64,000 bases of DNA from Rhizodiscina lignyota (lineage: Eukaryota; Ascomycota; Dothideomycetes; Aulographales; Rhizodiscinaceae). Below, in pieces: positions 13,091 to 23,513 of this stretch (positions are counted from its first letter, which is position 1; each line of letters opens with the position of its first letter). Made by a program: the position numbers and the translations under genes. The notes beneath the pieces were generated by a model. That model was not told where the DNA came from and searched no databases. It saw nothing but the letters and a program-made list of their open reading frames with translations. Location: positions 2,018,453-2,082,452 of the forward strand of contig ML978122.1 of assembly GCA_010015805.1 (NCBI GenBank), written 5' to 3'.

Positions 13091-14339
13091 TTGGTCCAGA
13101 GGTTCTTCCGGAGGCCAATCAGGATTTTGGCACCTACGAGGCTGCGTCGGTCGGCGTTCGGTCACTGAAATTCAAGATCGCTCATGGGATACTGACGGCA
13201 ATGCATGGGGACTGCCTTTGGAGACTGCATTTGCATCGGCCCTGGCAATACCGAATCAGATCAATTCAATATTTACATGAGGCTAATACTTCTTTCTCTT
13301 TAGACGTGAACGAGGCTCGAGGTGTCCGGCGTCCGTACAGAAGTTGGCGAATCCGTAAACTGTGCTATATAGGAAGGACAGATATCCATGTTCAAATCGT
13401 ACTTTAACCGTCCTTGAAGCATCAGTAGAACAACGCACAGGAATGCACAGGTCCTGGATTGTTTGAGCTTCCAGTATTGGCGCCACCCGCGGAAGAACGG
13501 AAGAGTGTTGCAGAACAGCATCTTAGACATGGGGTAATAACCCATGCGAAAACGAACAGGTCTTTTCGCAACATACTTTAAGCACCAGAATGATGATCCG
13601 GAAGAACGAGAGTTGCACAGCGGTGGCTTGAAGAGCTCTCAATTCAAGAGTGTGCAACCCTAGATGATAGTTCCATTCGCAGCGAAGCCACCGACGCTCC
13701 TGATCGACCGTGGATACTTTCTGGAAGAGTCAAGAGAGCATTCTGGAATTTCCATTTCCATTTCATATTGCTTGCGAATATGCAGATAAAAGCCAGGCAT
13801 TCCATTTTCCTTGCTGCGTCCTTGGTGCACTAGCTATATATTAATACCATTATCATATTACATCTGCCTGCCCACACAACCCAAGCTCTGAGCTGAATAT
13901 ATTGGCTTAAGAACCCTGCTATCTGCCCGCAAATACAATCCATTAGCAAATAAAGAGACAATGAGGTTACACAAGCTTCTGCCAGGCAGATCGAATCCGC
14001 TCCAGATCCAATCGCTCTGGCACGTCGGAAAACTGCAAACCAGACGGATTAGACAAGAGAGGTGGTCGCGTGGACGGGACTGGGGGGAGACGATTCGACA
14101 GCGCTTTGCCCCATCCGCAAAGTGCACCCGACAACCCGGCGAGGAACGTCCCCCACACCTCTGCGTTTGTCACCATGCATGGCGCCGATATCAACGACAG
14201 CCGGCATGCCCCTTCCAGCAACGCCTTGCATGCATTGTCTTACTACTCGTCGCTCTTCTCGCGCGCCATTCGCAGAGTTCCTTTTACCTCCCGCTAGCTT
14301 TGTTAGTTTTGAGCTCGAGCATACGCCTGCTGTACCGCG
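13091..14339. other. Intergenic, about 1.25 kb
   Basis: Follows the IDI1 stop. No recognised gene. Short open frames occur on both strands in the C-rich 3' part (14050-14340), probably the leader of whatever is transcribed from 14340. Confidence 0.4.
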
Positions 14340-14975
14340 ATGAACGATCCACAGCAGCAAGTCGGCGCGGAGCGCTCGTATGACCCTTTGAGCATGCAGC
14401 TAGCGGCTCGGGAGACAGGCAAGAACTAGTAATCTCCACCTGATCTTCTTCTCACTTCAAGCCATTCCGCAGGTGCCGAGTCTGGACTGGCATTCGGCAT
14501 GTCGAGTATATCAGGGCCTGCTGCCGCTGCTCCCTTTAGGCACGCTGTCTTTCCAGGAACGGCATCCACGACCACGATTCACGACGCTGTCCCGTCATCG
14601 TCAATTTATACGGCTCTCCAAAACCCCCAGTCCACTCCACGCCCAGCCCTGCAATCTGCAATACACTCGTCTCCACCCCCACGGCGCACGTCGATCCCAT
14701 CTGTATCATTGACTGGCGACCTGATCGCAGCAGCGGCACCACAGCAGTCACCGCAGCCCAGAAGCGACGGCTTCAACGTTCTTCCCAGCAGTACATACCA
14801 ACTGGTTTACGCCCAATCCCAAAACCTGATTCTCGGTCTCGGTCTCGTTCACAGTGGTCTTGTGACTGCACCTCTCCTCTTCTTGCTTTGCCCCGCGCCA
14901 AAAGCAAATGCAAGTAAGCTCCGGGCATTAATCAACGACGACGGCCGCTCTCCGCATTTGTCGCCCTGCTGTTGA
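14340..14975 (+). CDS. Possible Ser/Pro-rich hypothetical protein, model uncertain
   Basis: An ATG at 14340 opens MNDPQQQVGAERSYDPLSMQ and reads to a possible GC-AG intron (AG|GCAAGA donor at 14419, CCGCAG acceptor at 14471-14472). This would join in frame to the 14473-14975 reading GAESGLAFGMSSISGPAAAA. The product is rich in Ser, Pro, Ala and Gln, like the disordered part of a transcription factor. From about 14540 a second overlapping frame is also open and reads TPTAHVDPICIIDWRPDRSS and later KPDSRSRSRSQWSCDCTSP, so the true frame downstream is unclear. A further exon may end with YSKPSTTQPQTPHVGYLHDP before TGA at 15081-15083. I do not recognise the family and would treat this as a candidate only. 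Confidence 0.33.
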
Positions 14976-15621
14976 ACACGTACGAGGAATAGCTGCATTG
15001 GCGGACTTCTCGTGCAGTACAGCAAGCCATCAACGACTCAGCCTCAGACGCCTCACGTGGGATACTTGCACGACCCAACCTGAACTTCTAATAGCAGCCA
15101 TTCCCATCCATCCCTACAGGCTGCCCTCTCTCACTACCCCGCAAGAAAGTACCTGCTTTTGCCCTACATTTCCTGTGGTCCATATCCCCGTATTTGCTTT
15201 CCACCGTCCACTCCCTTTTAAAGTCGATCCTCGCTCAAAGGCATATTGATGTCGGTTGATTTGCGCCAAGCTTTCACGTCTTTGCGCTTTCCTTCTCGTA
15301 TCGAGTCGGTCTCAAGATCACAATTGTCTAGAGACCATACCGGTGCTAGTATTAGACCTGCTGAAAAAGATTGAAGGATCAGTTTCCATAATTTTCGTAA
15401 GGATTCCATTGTCCGCAAAAGAAATTATTCGTGCTAACGTCATTCCAATAGTTCTGCGGTTGCACGACTAGATCAATACTGTCGTTTATCCAAAACATAT
15501 TTGAACCCAACTACGTGAAATAGGTCTTCACGCTGGCTTGCCACCCGGCGACCCGTATTCACAAGCATACCGGCCGGTCACACATCGATCTTAGTACAGG
15601 TCCACGAAGCAAATCACAATC
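14976..15621. other. Intergenic, GNAT promoter
   Basis: Pyrimidine-rich promoter region ahead of the GNAT gene, possibly including a last exon of the uncertain 14340 gene up to 15083. A CACGTG core lies near 15053. Nothing else seen. Confidence 0.4.
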
Positions 15622-16520
15622 ATGGATAAAGGTCTCGTCGCAACAGCTACCATTATCGAGTCGAAACCAACCTTGAATGGCATTGGACATTCCAGCATTT
15701 CACCCAAGCCCATCAATGGCGCCATGAAACCGAACATCACCGTGCTGCCAAAGACTTCGAATGCCAACGACGTCCGCATTGTCTCCCCGGCTGAGTACAA
15801 GGAGGTGGCAGCATGTCTGGCCGAAGCATTCAAGGATGATCACCTCGCTCGGTATTTCATTGACGTTCCCGATCGTGAGCACTGGACCGAAGAGGAGAGG
15901 TGGGATCTCCACGTCTGCATCATGGAGTACATCACGTATGCGCATTGCTTGAAGGGCCTCGTGACTACCATCGGTGATGATTATGGCTGTGTTGCCCTCT
16001 GGTATGTCAATCCCCTCACCTCCTTCAATATTTCACGTGGTGTCGCCAATGACTCCATCGAGAGCACATATGAAAACAGAAACGCTGACATCAACTCAGG
16101 ATGCCGCCGGGCAAAAACATGGACGACATGCTCACCATCTTCCGTTCTGGCATGTGGCGCCTGCAATACCAGCTCTCCAACGAAGGCAAGCGTCGTTTCT
16201 TCACCGAATTCCTGCCCTTGCTGCACGACACGAAAACGAAGATCCTCGGCGCCCGCGACGAGGAGTCCTGGTACCTCGTGTACATTGGCACCAAAGTGGC
16301 CGCGCGCGGTAAAGGATACGCGAGGAAGCTAATCACACATATAACTGACATTGCAGATTCAGAGGGGAGAGCGTGTTACTTGGAGAGCAGCAATGACGTT
16401 AATCCGATCATTTACGGGAAGATGGGATTTGAGATTAAGAGGAAGATTCATCTGCAGAGGGCGGAAGAGGACATTGAGCTAGACATTATGGTGAGAGAAC
16501 CGAAGGGAGAAAGGAATTGA
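15622..16520 (+). CDS. GNAT-family N-acetyltransferase
   Basis: Exons 15622-16001 and 16100-16520, with a 98-base intron (GTATGT donor, CTCAG acceptor), give 266 residues. The splice forms the Trp in VALWMPPGKNMDDM. The acetyl-CoA-binding motif is visible as GTKVAARGKGYARKLI around residues 188-205 (the R/Q-x2-G-x-G/A signature). It is followed by YLESSNDVNPIIYGKMGFEI, the usual C-terminal strand and helix. The N-terminal half (AACLAEAFKDDHLARYF) fits the fungal GNAT subgroup that acts on small molecules rather than histones. No signal peptide or membrane segment is seen. Substrate unknown. No operon-like partner is apparent. Confidence 0.88.
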
Positions 16521-16905
16521 GAACTCAGAAGCATTGGGGGACGTACGGCGATGGCGCGGGGATGATCAGAATGGTACGGGTTAGGATCTCTGCATATTAA
16601 TGGCTCTTTATATCAGGAAAATACAATTTTCCTTTTATTAGATTTCATTTTCTTCTCCTAGTTCTTTAAGTCCCAGTTGTTTCAAGCGCGGAGCTCAGGA
16701 CAAGTCCATATGAGCAAACAGCTGCCTGAAGCTCCGCGGCACCTCCTGAACACCTCACACCGCAAGCTTTCACTGCGCTGAATCGGACTTTTTCTTAGCT
16801 CGGTGATGAACACACCACCACCCGTAAATCATATGAAGATCCGGAACACCTTGCTTCCTTCAACCAACTCCGATCTTCTCCCGAGCAGAGTTCATAACCT
16901 CCAAT
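16521..16905. other. Intergenic, 385 bases
   Basis: 3' flank of the GNAT gene, with A/T-rich likely polyadenylation region around 16610-16670, then the promoter of the 2EXR gene. Nothing else seen. Confidence 0.45.
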
Positions 16906-17961
16906 ATGGCTACCAACAGTGTCGCCAACGACATGTCTCATATTCACAAGGTTCTCTTAATCTGTGAGTCGTGGTCTCCGGCCGAGATCAACAAAGCAAT
17001 CACAGCTCTGCAGTGCCTAGCTGCTGTGAGGGAGAAGCATCCGGCGGAAGGTCTTCCAGCACCGAGCATGCCCACCACGTCTGAACCAGCTACACCTTCT
17101 CCTAGCCCTCTATTGCGACCTTTCGTCTTTACGGAGCTTCCTGCCGAACTACGAAATATCATCTACGAATACGTCCTTGTGCCTCCGTCGGGAAGCGTGG
17201 CTTTGGCTTCTCAAAGTTCCGAACCGCGCCTCGATATCAACCTCCTCTGCACCAACAAGGAGATTCATCGCGAGGCAAAAGCACTTTTCTACGAGAAGGC
17301 TGCGCTCTACCTGAAGGTGTCGTGGGAGTCACTCTTTCCCGCCGTCCCAGCAAAACAAGAGCCTTGGGTGTCGGAGGAACTTTACAGGCAGGATTACCAG
17401 GTTAACAAGCAGCTGTATGCGAAAGGGGGATATGGAGAACTACCCACGCCAACGACATATCCATGGGAAGCCATTTCGAGATTCCACACTGTCGACGTCA
17501 GCGTCGTTATGCTCCCGACTTGCATCCTCGCGGACAACTTCAAGATCGTGCCGCACTTCCTGCAAATGATCGAGGTCATGCCGCACCCACAACACAGGAG
17601 GAGGATCAGCTTCGACATGTTCTACAGAGGACTGCTCTCCAGCGACGAAACCGAAGAGCTGCGCACTGTCATGGACGCGATTCTCTCCGCCAGCTTTGCG
17701 GCCCACGTGCAGCAAGACACTCTCCGACAGTGTTCGAGTAGCGAAATACACATACTACCCGATTTCGCAATCGCTGCGCTCGACGAGGACAACCCAGGCG
17801 ACCTCGATGAAATCTGGTTCACATTTGGCCAGGATCCGTACACGAATACCATTCACACCCACTTCCAGAACTGGAGCCCGTACGAGGCCAAGCCGGCCGG
17901 CGGATATTGCGGTTGGATTTATGACAGAATGCAGTGGCGTGCGTGTCGCGACCCCTCTTGA
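16906..17961 (+). CDS. 2EXR-domain protein, function unknown
   Basis: A single exon of 351 codons. The core RPFVFTELPAELRNIIYEYV at about residues 68-87, followed by INLLCTNKEIHREAKALFYE, is the hallmark of the 2EXR-type region found in many lineage-expanded filamentous-fungal proteins. The leader looks like an F-box (LPxELRxxIYEYxL) and the second part has the conserved Leu-Cys-x-x-Ile/Val pattern. The C-terminal half has no known motif. No targeting signal or membrane span is seen. Families of this kind are numerous and poorly studied, and a ubiquitin-related role has been suggested only from the F-box likeness. It stands alone between the GNAT gene and the calcium pump. Confidence 0.8.
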   Translation: MATNSVANDMSHIHKVLLICESWSPAEINKAITALQCLAAVREKHPAEGLPAPSMPTTSEPATPSPSPLLRPFVFTELPAELRNIIYEYVLVPPSGSVALASQSSEPRLDINLLCTNKEIHREAKALFYEKAALYLKVSWESLFPAVPAKQEPWVSEELYRQDYQVNKQLYAKGGYGELPTPTTYPWEAISRFHTVDVSVVMLPTCILADNFKIVPHFLQMIEVMPHPQHRRRISFDMFYRGLLSSDETEELRTVMDAILSASFAAHVQQDTLRQCSSSEIHILPDFAIAALDEDNPGDLDEIWFTFGQDPYTNTIHTHFQNWSPYEAKPAGGYCGWIYDRMQWRACRDPS

Positions 17962-18983
17962 TGAGGTGGATACGGTTCGGGGGTACTTGGAGAGTTGTTT
18001 TGGGGCATTGAATGGAGTGCTTTCAATCTGGATATCATTCGCTGCCTTTAAAGGTACATATTTTGATTTGGTAGAGGTTTTGTGATTTCAGAAGCAGCGA
18101 TAGGGCATAGCCAGTCCAATAGAGGGCAAATTGAGTTGATTGGAGCCGCGGCATCTTCATAAAACAACACTTCCATGTCACGTGCTCCGCACAAGCGATG
18201 AGCCACCTCAAACAATGAAGCATCACAGCTAAGTCAACCAAAAATAAAATAAAATACCGCGTATTTTTTTTTAAAGGAAAAATACTATCTAGATGCTGAA
18301 AAAAGGGGGGATTTGGAAAATAAAAGTGCAAAACCTAACTGGCTCCCCGAATCGAAATCGAACTCTTCGATTCGGGGAGACAGTAAGGGAAACCAGACTG
18401 ACTGAGTTTATTAGGAAGGGCGGGGGCCCTTTGCGGTTATGCCACTAGTTATTCAGTGTGCATGTCGAAAAACCACATGAGACCTAAAACTTAAATTCAA
18501 TATAAGTGTTCATAATTTGCTGTTGGTGTCAGGAGGTGCCCAGAACGTCCTAGCGCGTGAGCACGTGCATTCGTGTATTATAGGATTTCTCCTTCAGAGA
18601 TTTCTCTCTTCAATCAATCCACGAGATTCACAACTTCGTGCTTGCTGTGCCGAGGCCGAGAAAGCCCTAGCGCTAAGAGGATAGCTAGTAAAGCATAAGT
18701 ATGTCCAGCAGTATGCTATTATCACAAACACTCCAAAGCCGGCGGGACCAACTTTTCACAGGTAGTATTATTGCTTTACGGATTTAAATGCGAGAGCTGC
18801 TCGTCCTTGGGCGTTGTAGCTTGCAGAAGATGTATTCAGACCTTTTTCGTTTCAATTTCCTAACAAAAAAAACACCGGGCCATTTGATATGGGCGTGTCT
18901 CTACTTTTTACCGACAGCGCTATGGAACAATGCTTTCAAAACGAACAAATACAAAGACAAAAGAACGCCGACCGAAGAAGCCC
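17962..18983. other. Intergenic, about 1 kb, A/T-rich, with hairpin
   Basis: Lies between the convergent ends of the 2EXR gene and the calcium pump. It is A/T-rich around 18235-18330 and holds the strong inverted repeat at 18335-18387. No coding region seen. Confidence 0.5.
18335..18387. repeat. Inverted repeat (hairpin), 22-base arms
   Basis: Perfect 14-base arms (ctccccgaatcgaa at 18343-18356, its complement at 18366-18379) flank a 9-base loop. With two mismatches the arms extend to 22 bases (18335-18356 and 18366-18387). The loop-side bases resemble a tRNA T-loop (gttcgat on the minus strand), but a cloverleaf cannot be completed. It could act as a terminator or transcript-end structure between two convergent genes. 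Confidence 0.7.
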
Positions 18984-21900
18984 TTATGATGTTTCAGGCT
19001 TCTTCCCCTTCCCTGAATCGCCCTCTTCGCTATCGTTTACCGAATCGTCCCCGTCACCGGGGACATCTCCGCCCATCTCCTCCATCTCCTTATCCTTCGC
19101 CCTCTCCCTTTCCCGGCCCCTCTCCTCCTCTCGACTCCGCCGTGTTTCGGCATCCATGATCTCCGGCTCGCCTTTGAAGGGACCGACGATAAAGTTGGGT
19201 GTCATCTCGACCGTCTGGCTGGGCGGGATACCCACGCCCAAGTGCAGTGGGTCTTGTAGTGGATCTGCAACGAGGACAGGGTCCTCGTGCCGCGTGTCGG
19301 GATGCACTTCGATGCCCGCCTGCGATTCGAGATCCGCCCTGTTGTTCGTTCGCGCGAATTTCATAGAGTCCGAGTCGTCGTGGCCGCGCTCTATGGGCGA
19401 CCAGCCCGCGATACTGCCGGCAACAATACCCGCCATTGCAGTTGCGGCGCCGAACGCGCTGTTTGAGCGTGATCGGCCGCGCTTGCGGGAGCGACTCTCG
19501 GGTGTCGGGGCGCTCGGTGTACCGCCGTGTTCCTGGCGATCTTCCTCGGTGGGAGTCTGAGGAAGGTCGTGCGAGCTTGAGAGGCGGGAGCCTGATCGGG
19601 AGCGGAGGAGTTCGCGAGGGTGAGTCATCTTCCACTTGAGATGAGTGATGCGGCCCCCGCGCATTCTACGGATGAAGGTGAGCTCGTCGCGGATCTCAAG
19701 CATGCCTGGGTTCCATTGGAACTGCTCGTTCTCATCTTCGAGAAGGAGACTTGGTGCAGCCTTGCGCTTGAAGGCCCGTGGGATGAGTCGTAGGACGAAG
19801 TCGTCAGGGACGAGGCGGATGATGACGCCAATGGGAATAGAGAGGGCGCCGAGGATGAGAGATATACCCCATTGTGCGCCGTTCAGACGGTCGACCGTAA
19901 GCGCCGCGCCGCCAATATAAATGATCATAACTTGGCCGCCAACCATGATGAGGTTGATGGCAATGAAGAAATAGTTGCGCTGAATCCCTTCAAAGATGTT
20001 GAACCGGTTGTCCAAGCGGCGGTTGTTAAGTTGATTGAAAATCTGCATCCACACAAAAGTGTTGAAGACAAGAGTATCGAGGTTTAGCCAGTTCTTGAAA
20101 GCCGCGTATTGAGGGTCGTGACGAATCATCGTCTTAGTCACACCATCTGGTGGCGCGTTGTACCCTAGGATCGAGGCACCTGCGAAATGAAGTACGAACG
20201 TGACAACGAGCTGATAAATGGCTTGCCCGATAATCATCTTCCACATTGTCAAGGTAATGAGTGGTGCAGATTTAGGGTCGGGCTTGCGGTCGAGCATGCT
20301 TCGAGTGGGAGGATCGGTAGCAAGTGCGAGTGCGGCAAAAGTGTCCATGATGAGGTTGACCCAGAGCAGCTGGACAGCTGTGAGCACGGAGCTTTGATCC
20401 GAGCTTGCAACCGCGGAGACAAAGGTGAGGGCCACGGCGGTGATGTTAACCGTGATTTGAAACTGCAAGAACTTCTTGACAGCGTCATTGACCGCACGAC
20501 CCCAAAGCAGCGCCTTAACGATAGACGAGAAGTTGTCGTCCATAAGAATGATGGCTGACGCTTCCTTTGCAACTTCAGTACCAGCGATACCCATGGAAAA
20601 GCCGACGTCTGCAGTCTTGAGCGCAGGGGCATCATTGGTTCCATCACCTGTAACAGCAACGGTCTCGCCGAGCTCCTTGAGCCTCTTGACCAGAACACGC
20701 TTGTCCTCTGGGCTCGATCGAGCAAGTACGCAAAGCTTTGGAATAGCCTGGTTCATTTCCCTCTTGCTGAGCTTTCGGAACTTCGGGCCTTCCATGACCA
20801 TGCCGCCTGGGACGAGGATGCCGCAATCCTGAGCGATTGCGCGGGCGGTCTCGACATTATCACCAGTAACCATGCGAACGAAGACACCAGCATGCTGGCA
20901 ATCTTCCACGGCTTCTCTAACCCCTGGTCGCAGTGGGTCTTGGATACCAACGACTCCGAGGAAGGTCATATCACGGAAGATGCTGTCAAAGTCTGCCTGG
21001 GTCGGGTCATCTTGCCACGTCTTGAATCCTTGAGGAGGCCACTGTTGATCAAAATCGCGGTAGAGGAATGCAATCGTTCGCAGCGAGCGCGAGGCATATG
21101 ACGAGATGACATGGCCAAGTAGTTCCCTCTGTTCATTGCTCATCTCAACAGCGTTGAGATCTCTTGTCGGGTCCACAATGATCTTCGCGGCGTGCGCGAG
21201 TAGGATTTCGGAAGCGCCTTTGACATACATCCTGTGCCTGCCGTCGTTGAGTTTGACGACAGCAGCCATACACTTCCTGCCAGAATCGAATGGCACAAAC
21301 TGGGGGATGTTCGCATTGGATCGCTCCACGTTCACGTCGCCCATGCCAAGGTATTCGCGAGCAAAGTTTAGCAACGCAGTCTCAGTCTTGGAGCCAATGA
21401 AAGCTGGCTTGCCGTCTTCCTCGCCCTCGAATGCGGTAGAGTTGACGACAATCTCCTGTTCAAAGAGCTCTCTGACTTCCTTGCCAAGTGATTCGGCAAA
21501 ACCTGACGCAGTTTCATCGGTGTCGACGACATCGTCTTCGGCGCCATCAGTCGCACCACGGGAGTGGATGTTGCCATTCGGTTGATTGGTCGGCTTGCCC
21601 TTATTTCCAAACTTTGCGCTTGTGCCCAAGACGCCGGCAACGACTGTCATCTTGTTCTGGGTCAAAGTGCCTGTCTTGTCAGAGCAAATTGTGGTGGCAT
21701 TTCCCATGGTTTCACAAGATCGCAGCAATCGCACCAAGTTGTTGTCCTTCAGCATTCGCGTGGTTGCGAAAGCGAGAGCCAGCGTAACTGCGAGAGGTAA
21801 TCCCTCAGGGACTGCGACGACGACAACTGTGATGGCCTGAATCAAGATGTTCAAGAAGTGCTGGCCTTTCTGAGCCGGTGAATCCGTGCTTCCCTTCAAG

Positions 21901-23513
21901 TTCACGAGGAACTCGATGAGCAGCACAATGAAGAGGAGTAGAGCAGCTGCACCACCCAGTTTCGCAATGTACTCCGCCAAGGTGTTGAGCTTCGATTGCA
22001 GGGGAGTGACCTCGTTCTCTTCTCGTAGGCTCATCATCGTCTTGCCGTAGCTGGAGTGGATACCGGTCGACGTAACAAGGAACGATCCAACGCCTTCTGA
22101 GACCTTCGCGCCAGAGAGAATGAAAGGATCCATTTTCTTCAAATCCATGTGCTTGTCGATTGCGTCGTAGACCTCGTCTGCGGGTGTCTTTCTCAGCAAG
22201 TCGGATTCTCCAGTCGCCGATGATTCGTCGCATTTAACACCATGCCCTTCGATGAAAACTCCATCCACTGGCACCATGTCTCCGGGTTCCAGAAGGACAA
22301 CATCGCCGACGAAAATATCATGGACGTTTATTTCCCTGGTCTTGCCGGACCGAATGACCTTGATCAACCTGTCGTCCTTTTTCTTGTTCAGCTTGACAAA
22401 TTGCCTCTCTTTCTGCCAATCGTTCAAAGCTCCGACCACGACGACGATCAATATGGCAACCATAATTGCAACACCTTCGACCCATTCCACGGGAGCCTCG
22501 CCGTCCTCATGTGTTTGACCAAATGTTTCGTAGAGACCCAACGCCAGTGATATTACAGCTGCAATGGTAAGTAATATTAAAACCTTGTCATTGTAGGCCA
22601 TCCACGCGAGCTTGAAGATACTCTTCGCTTTTCGTTCTGGTAACCGATTGTCGCTGAATACTCGTTTTCGGTCGGCGTAAGCCGCGTCTTTTTGTCTCCG
22701 GCTCCCTCTCGTCCCGGATGTTTCGCTTCGTTTCAAAGTTTGAGTTCTCGATGGATTGTGCGCAGCTCCTATTGCATCATCGAACGAGACGCCTCCATCT
22801 AACTCTTCCTCGTCCATACTCAGGCCTGCAGATCTGTCCGTCCTCAGCCCCATTTCGAGTCCCCTGAGTCCGCCTAACGCATGAAACGCAGCCAAGCTCT
22901 TTGGATTCAGCATCTTGCCCAACTGTCCCGGGGAATATGCGAATTTGTTATTCTCCACTTCAAAGTCCGCCTCTGTCCCAGGATCTGGTTTCAGTGCCTC
23001 ATCGTCACCAATGATTTCCTGCGCTTTCACTCCAGCGCCCTTCTGATGTTCCGACCCCGGTGATGGAGTCATTGCAATGGTGGTACTATCCGCAAATGAC
23101 GATACGCCCGATGCACTCGACTGCCCACCATCTGTGTCGAAGGAGTTATTTCTTGATCGCGTCCCGGGGACTTCGAGGAAGTGGTGTGTGCCTCGCGATG
23201 TCGGTGATGAAACGTTGTGTGGTGACTGTGGTCGATAGCTCTCGAAGGAAGGGGCATTTCGTAGCTCGACTGGTGATGCTTGTGACGGCGGTTGAGACGG
23301 TGGTAATGATGGCGCCGCTGTGGAGGATTCATCATCTCGGTCGTCATATTGAACGTGTGGTATGTTTTCTGATTGCCCCATGTCGGTCTGTTGGTTAACT
23401 GCAGATGTGTCGATGGTTATAGTAGGTGCTCTCGGTCTCCGTCCGGGGCCAGGCGATGGTGTATTTCGGCCTTCACCTCCCGGGGGACCTTTATTTGTTT
23501 CAAGAGACATCAT
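18984..23513 (-). CDS. PMC1: P-type Ca2+-ATPase, plasma-membrane/vacuolar (P2B) class
   Basis: A single 1509-codon exon. It pumps Ca2+ out of the cytosol, in fungi usually into the vacuole, and resets calcineurin signalling. Motifs in order: ATGESDLLRKT (actuator domain), VAVPEGLPLAVTLALAFATT (TM4 calcium site), CSDKTGTLTQNKMT with the phosphorylated Asp near residue 610, TGDGTNDAPALK near 957, and a C-terminal block of TM5-TM10 with QLLWVNLIMDTFAALALATD. The N-terminal extension of about 280 residues is Ser/Pro-rich and unusually long, and the C-terminal tail after the last membrane span is another roughly 200 charged residues. At 1509 residues it is longer than yeast Pmc1 (1173). Both tails are probably regulatory. 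The start codon is followed directly by a second ATG-like Met. Confidence 0.95.
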   Translation of the reverse strand: MMSLETNKGPPGGEGRNTPSPGPGRRPRAPTITIDTSAVNQQTDMGQSENIPHVQYDDRDDESSTAAPSLPPSQPPSQASPVELRNAPSFESYRPQSPHNVSSPTSRGTHHFLEVPGTRSRNNSFDTDGGQSSASGVSSFADSTTIAMTPSPGSEHQKGAGVKAQEIIGDDEALKPDPGTEADFEVENNKFAYSPGQLGKMLNPKSLAAFHALGGLRGLEMGLRTDRSAGLSMDEEELDGGVSFDDAIGAAHNPSRTQTLKRSETSGTRGSRRQKDAAYADRKRVFSDNRLPERKAKSIFKLAWMAYNDKVLILLTIAAVISLALGLYETFGQTHEDGEAPVEWVEGVAIMVAILIVVVVGALNDWQKERQFVKLNKKKDDRLIKVIRSGKTREINVHDIFVGDVVLLEPGDMVPVDGVFIEGHGVKCDESSATGESDLLRKTPADEVYDAIDKHMDLKKMDPFILSGAKVSEGVGSFLVTSTGIHSSYGKTMMSLREENEVTPLQSKLNTLAEYIAKLGGAAALLLFIVLLIEFLVNLKGSTDSPAQKGQHFLNILIQAITVVVVAVPEGLPLAVTLALAFATTRMLKDNNLVRLLRSCETMGNATTICSDKTGTLTQNKMTVVAGVLGTSAKFGNKGKPTNQPNGNIHSRGATDGAEDDVVDTDETASGFAESLGKEVRELFEQEIVVNSTAFEGEEDGKPAFIGSKTETALLNFAREYLGMGDVNVERSNANIPQFVPFDSGRKCMAAVVKLNDGRHRMYVKGASEILLAHAAKIIVDPTRDLNAVEMSNEQRELLGHVISSYASRSLRTIAFLYRDFDQQWPPQGFKTWQDDPTQADFDSIFRDMTFLGVVGIQDPLRPGVREAVEDCQHAGVFVRMVTGDNVETARAIAQDCGILVPGGMVMEGPKFRKLSKREMNQAIPKLCVLARSSPEDKRVLVKRLKELGETVAVTGDGTNDAPALKTADVGFSMGIAGTEVAKEASAIILMDDNFSSIVKALLWGRAVNDAVKKFLQFQITVNITAVALTFVSAVASSDQSSVLTAVQLLWVNLIMDTFAALALATDPPTRSMLDRKPDPKSAPLITLTMWKMIIGQAIYQLVVTFVLHFAGASILGYNAPPDGVTKTMIRHDPQYAAFKNWLNLDTLVFNTFVWMQIFNQLNNRRLDNRFNIFEGIQRNYFFIAINLIMVGGQVMIIYIGGAALTVDRLNGAQWGISLILGALSIPIGVIIRLVPDDFVLRLIPRAFKRKAAPSLLLEDENEQFQWNPGMLEIRDELTFIRRMRGGRITHLKWKMTHPRELLRSRSGSRLSSSHDLPQTPTEEDRQEHGGTPSAPTPESRSRKRGRSRSNSAFGAATAMAGIVAGSIAGWSPIERGHDDSDSMKFARTNNRADLESQAGIEVHPDTRHEDPVLVADPLQDPLHLGVGIPPSQTVEMTPNFIVGPFKGEPEIMDAETRRSREEERGRERERAKDKEMEEMGGDVPGDGDDSVNDSEEGDSGKGKKPETS

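Noticed and set aside
18335-18387. Possible tRNA at the hairpin
   Set aside because: T-loop-like bases are present, but the T-stem has an extra base and no anticodon arm or matching acceptor stem can be placed.
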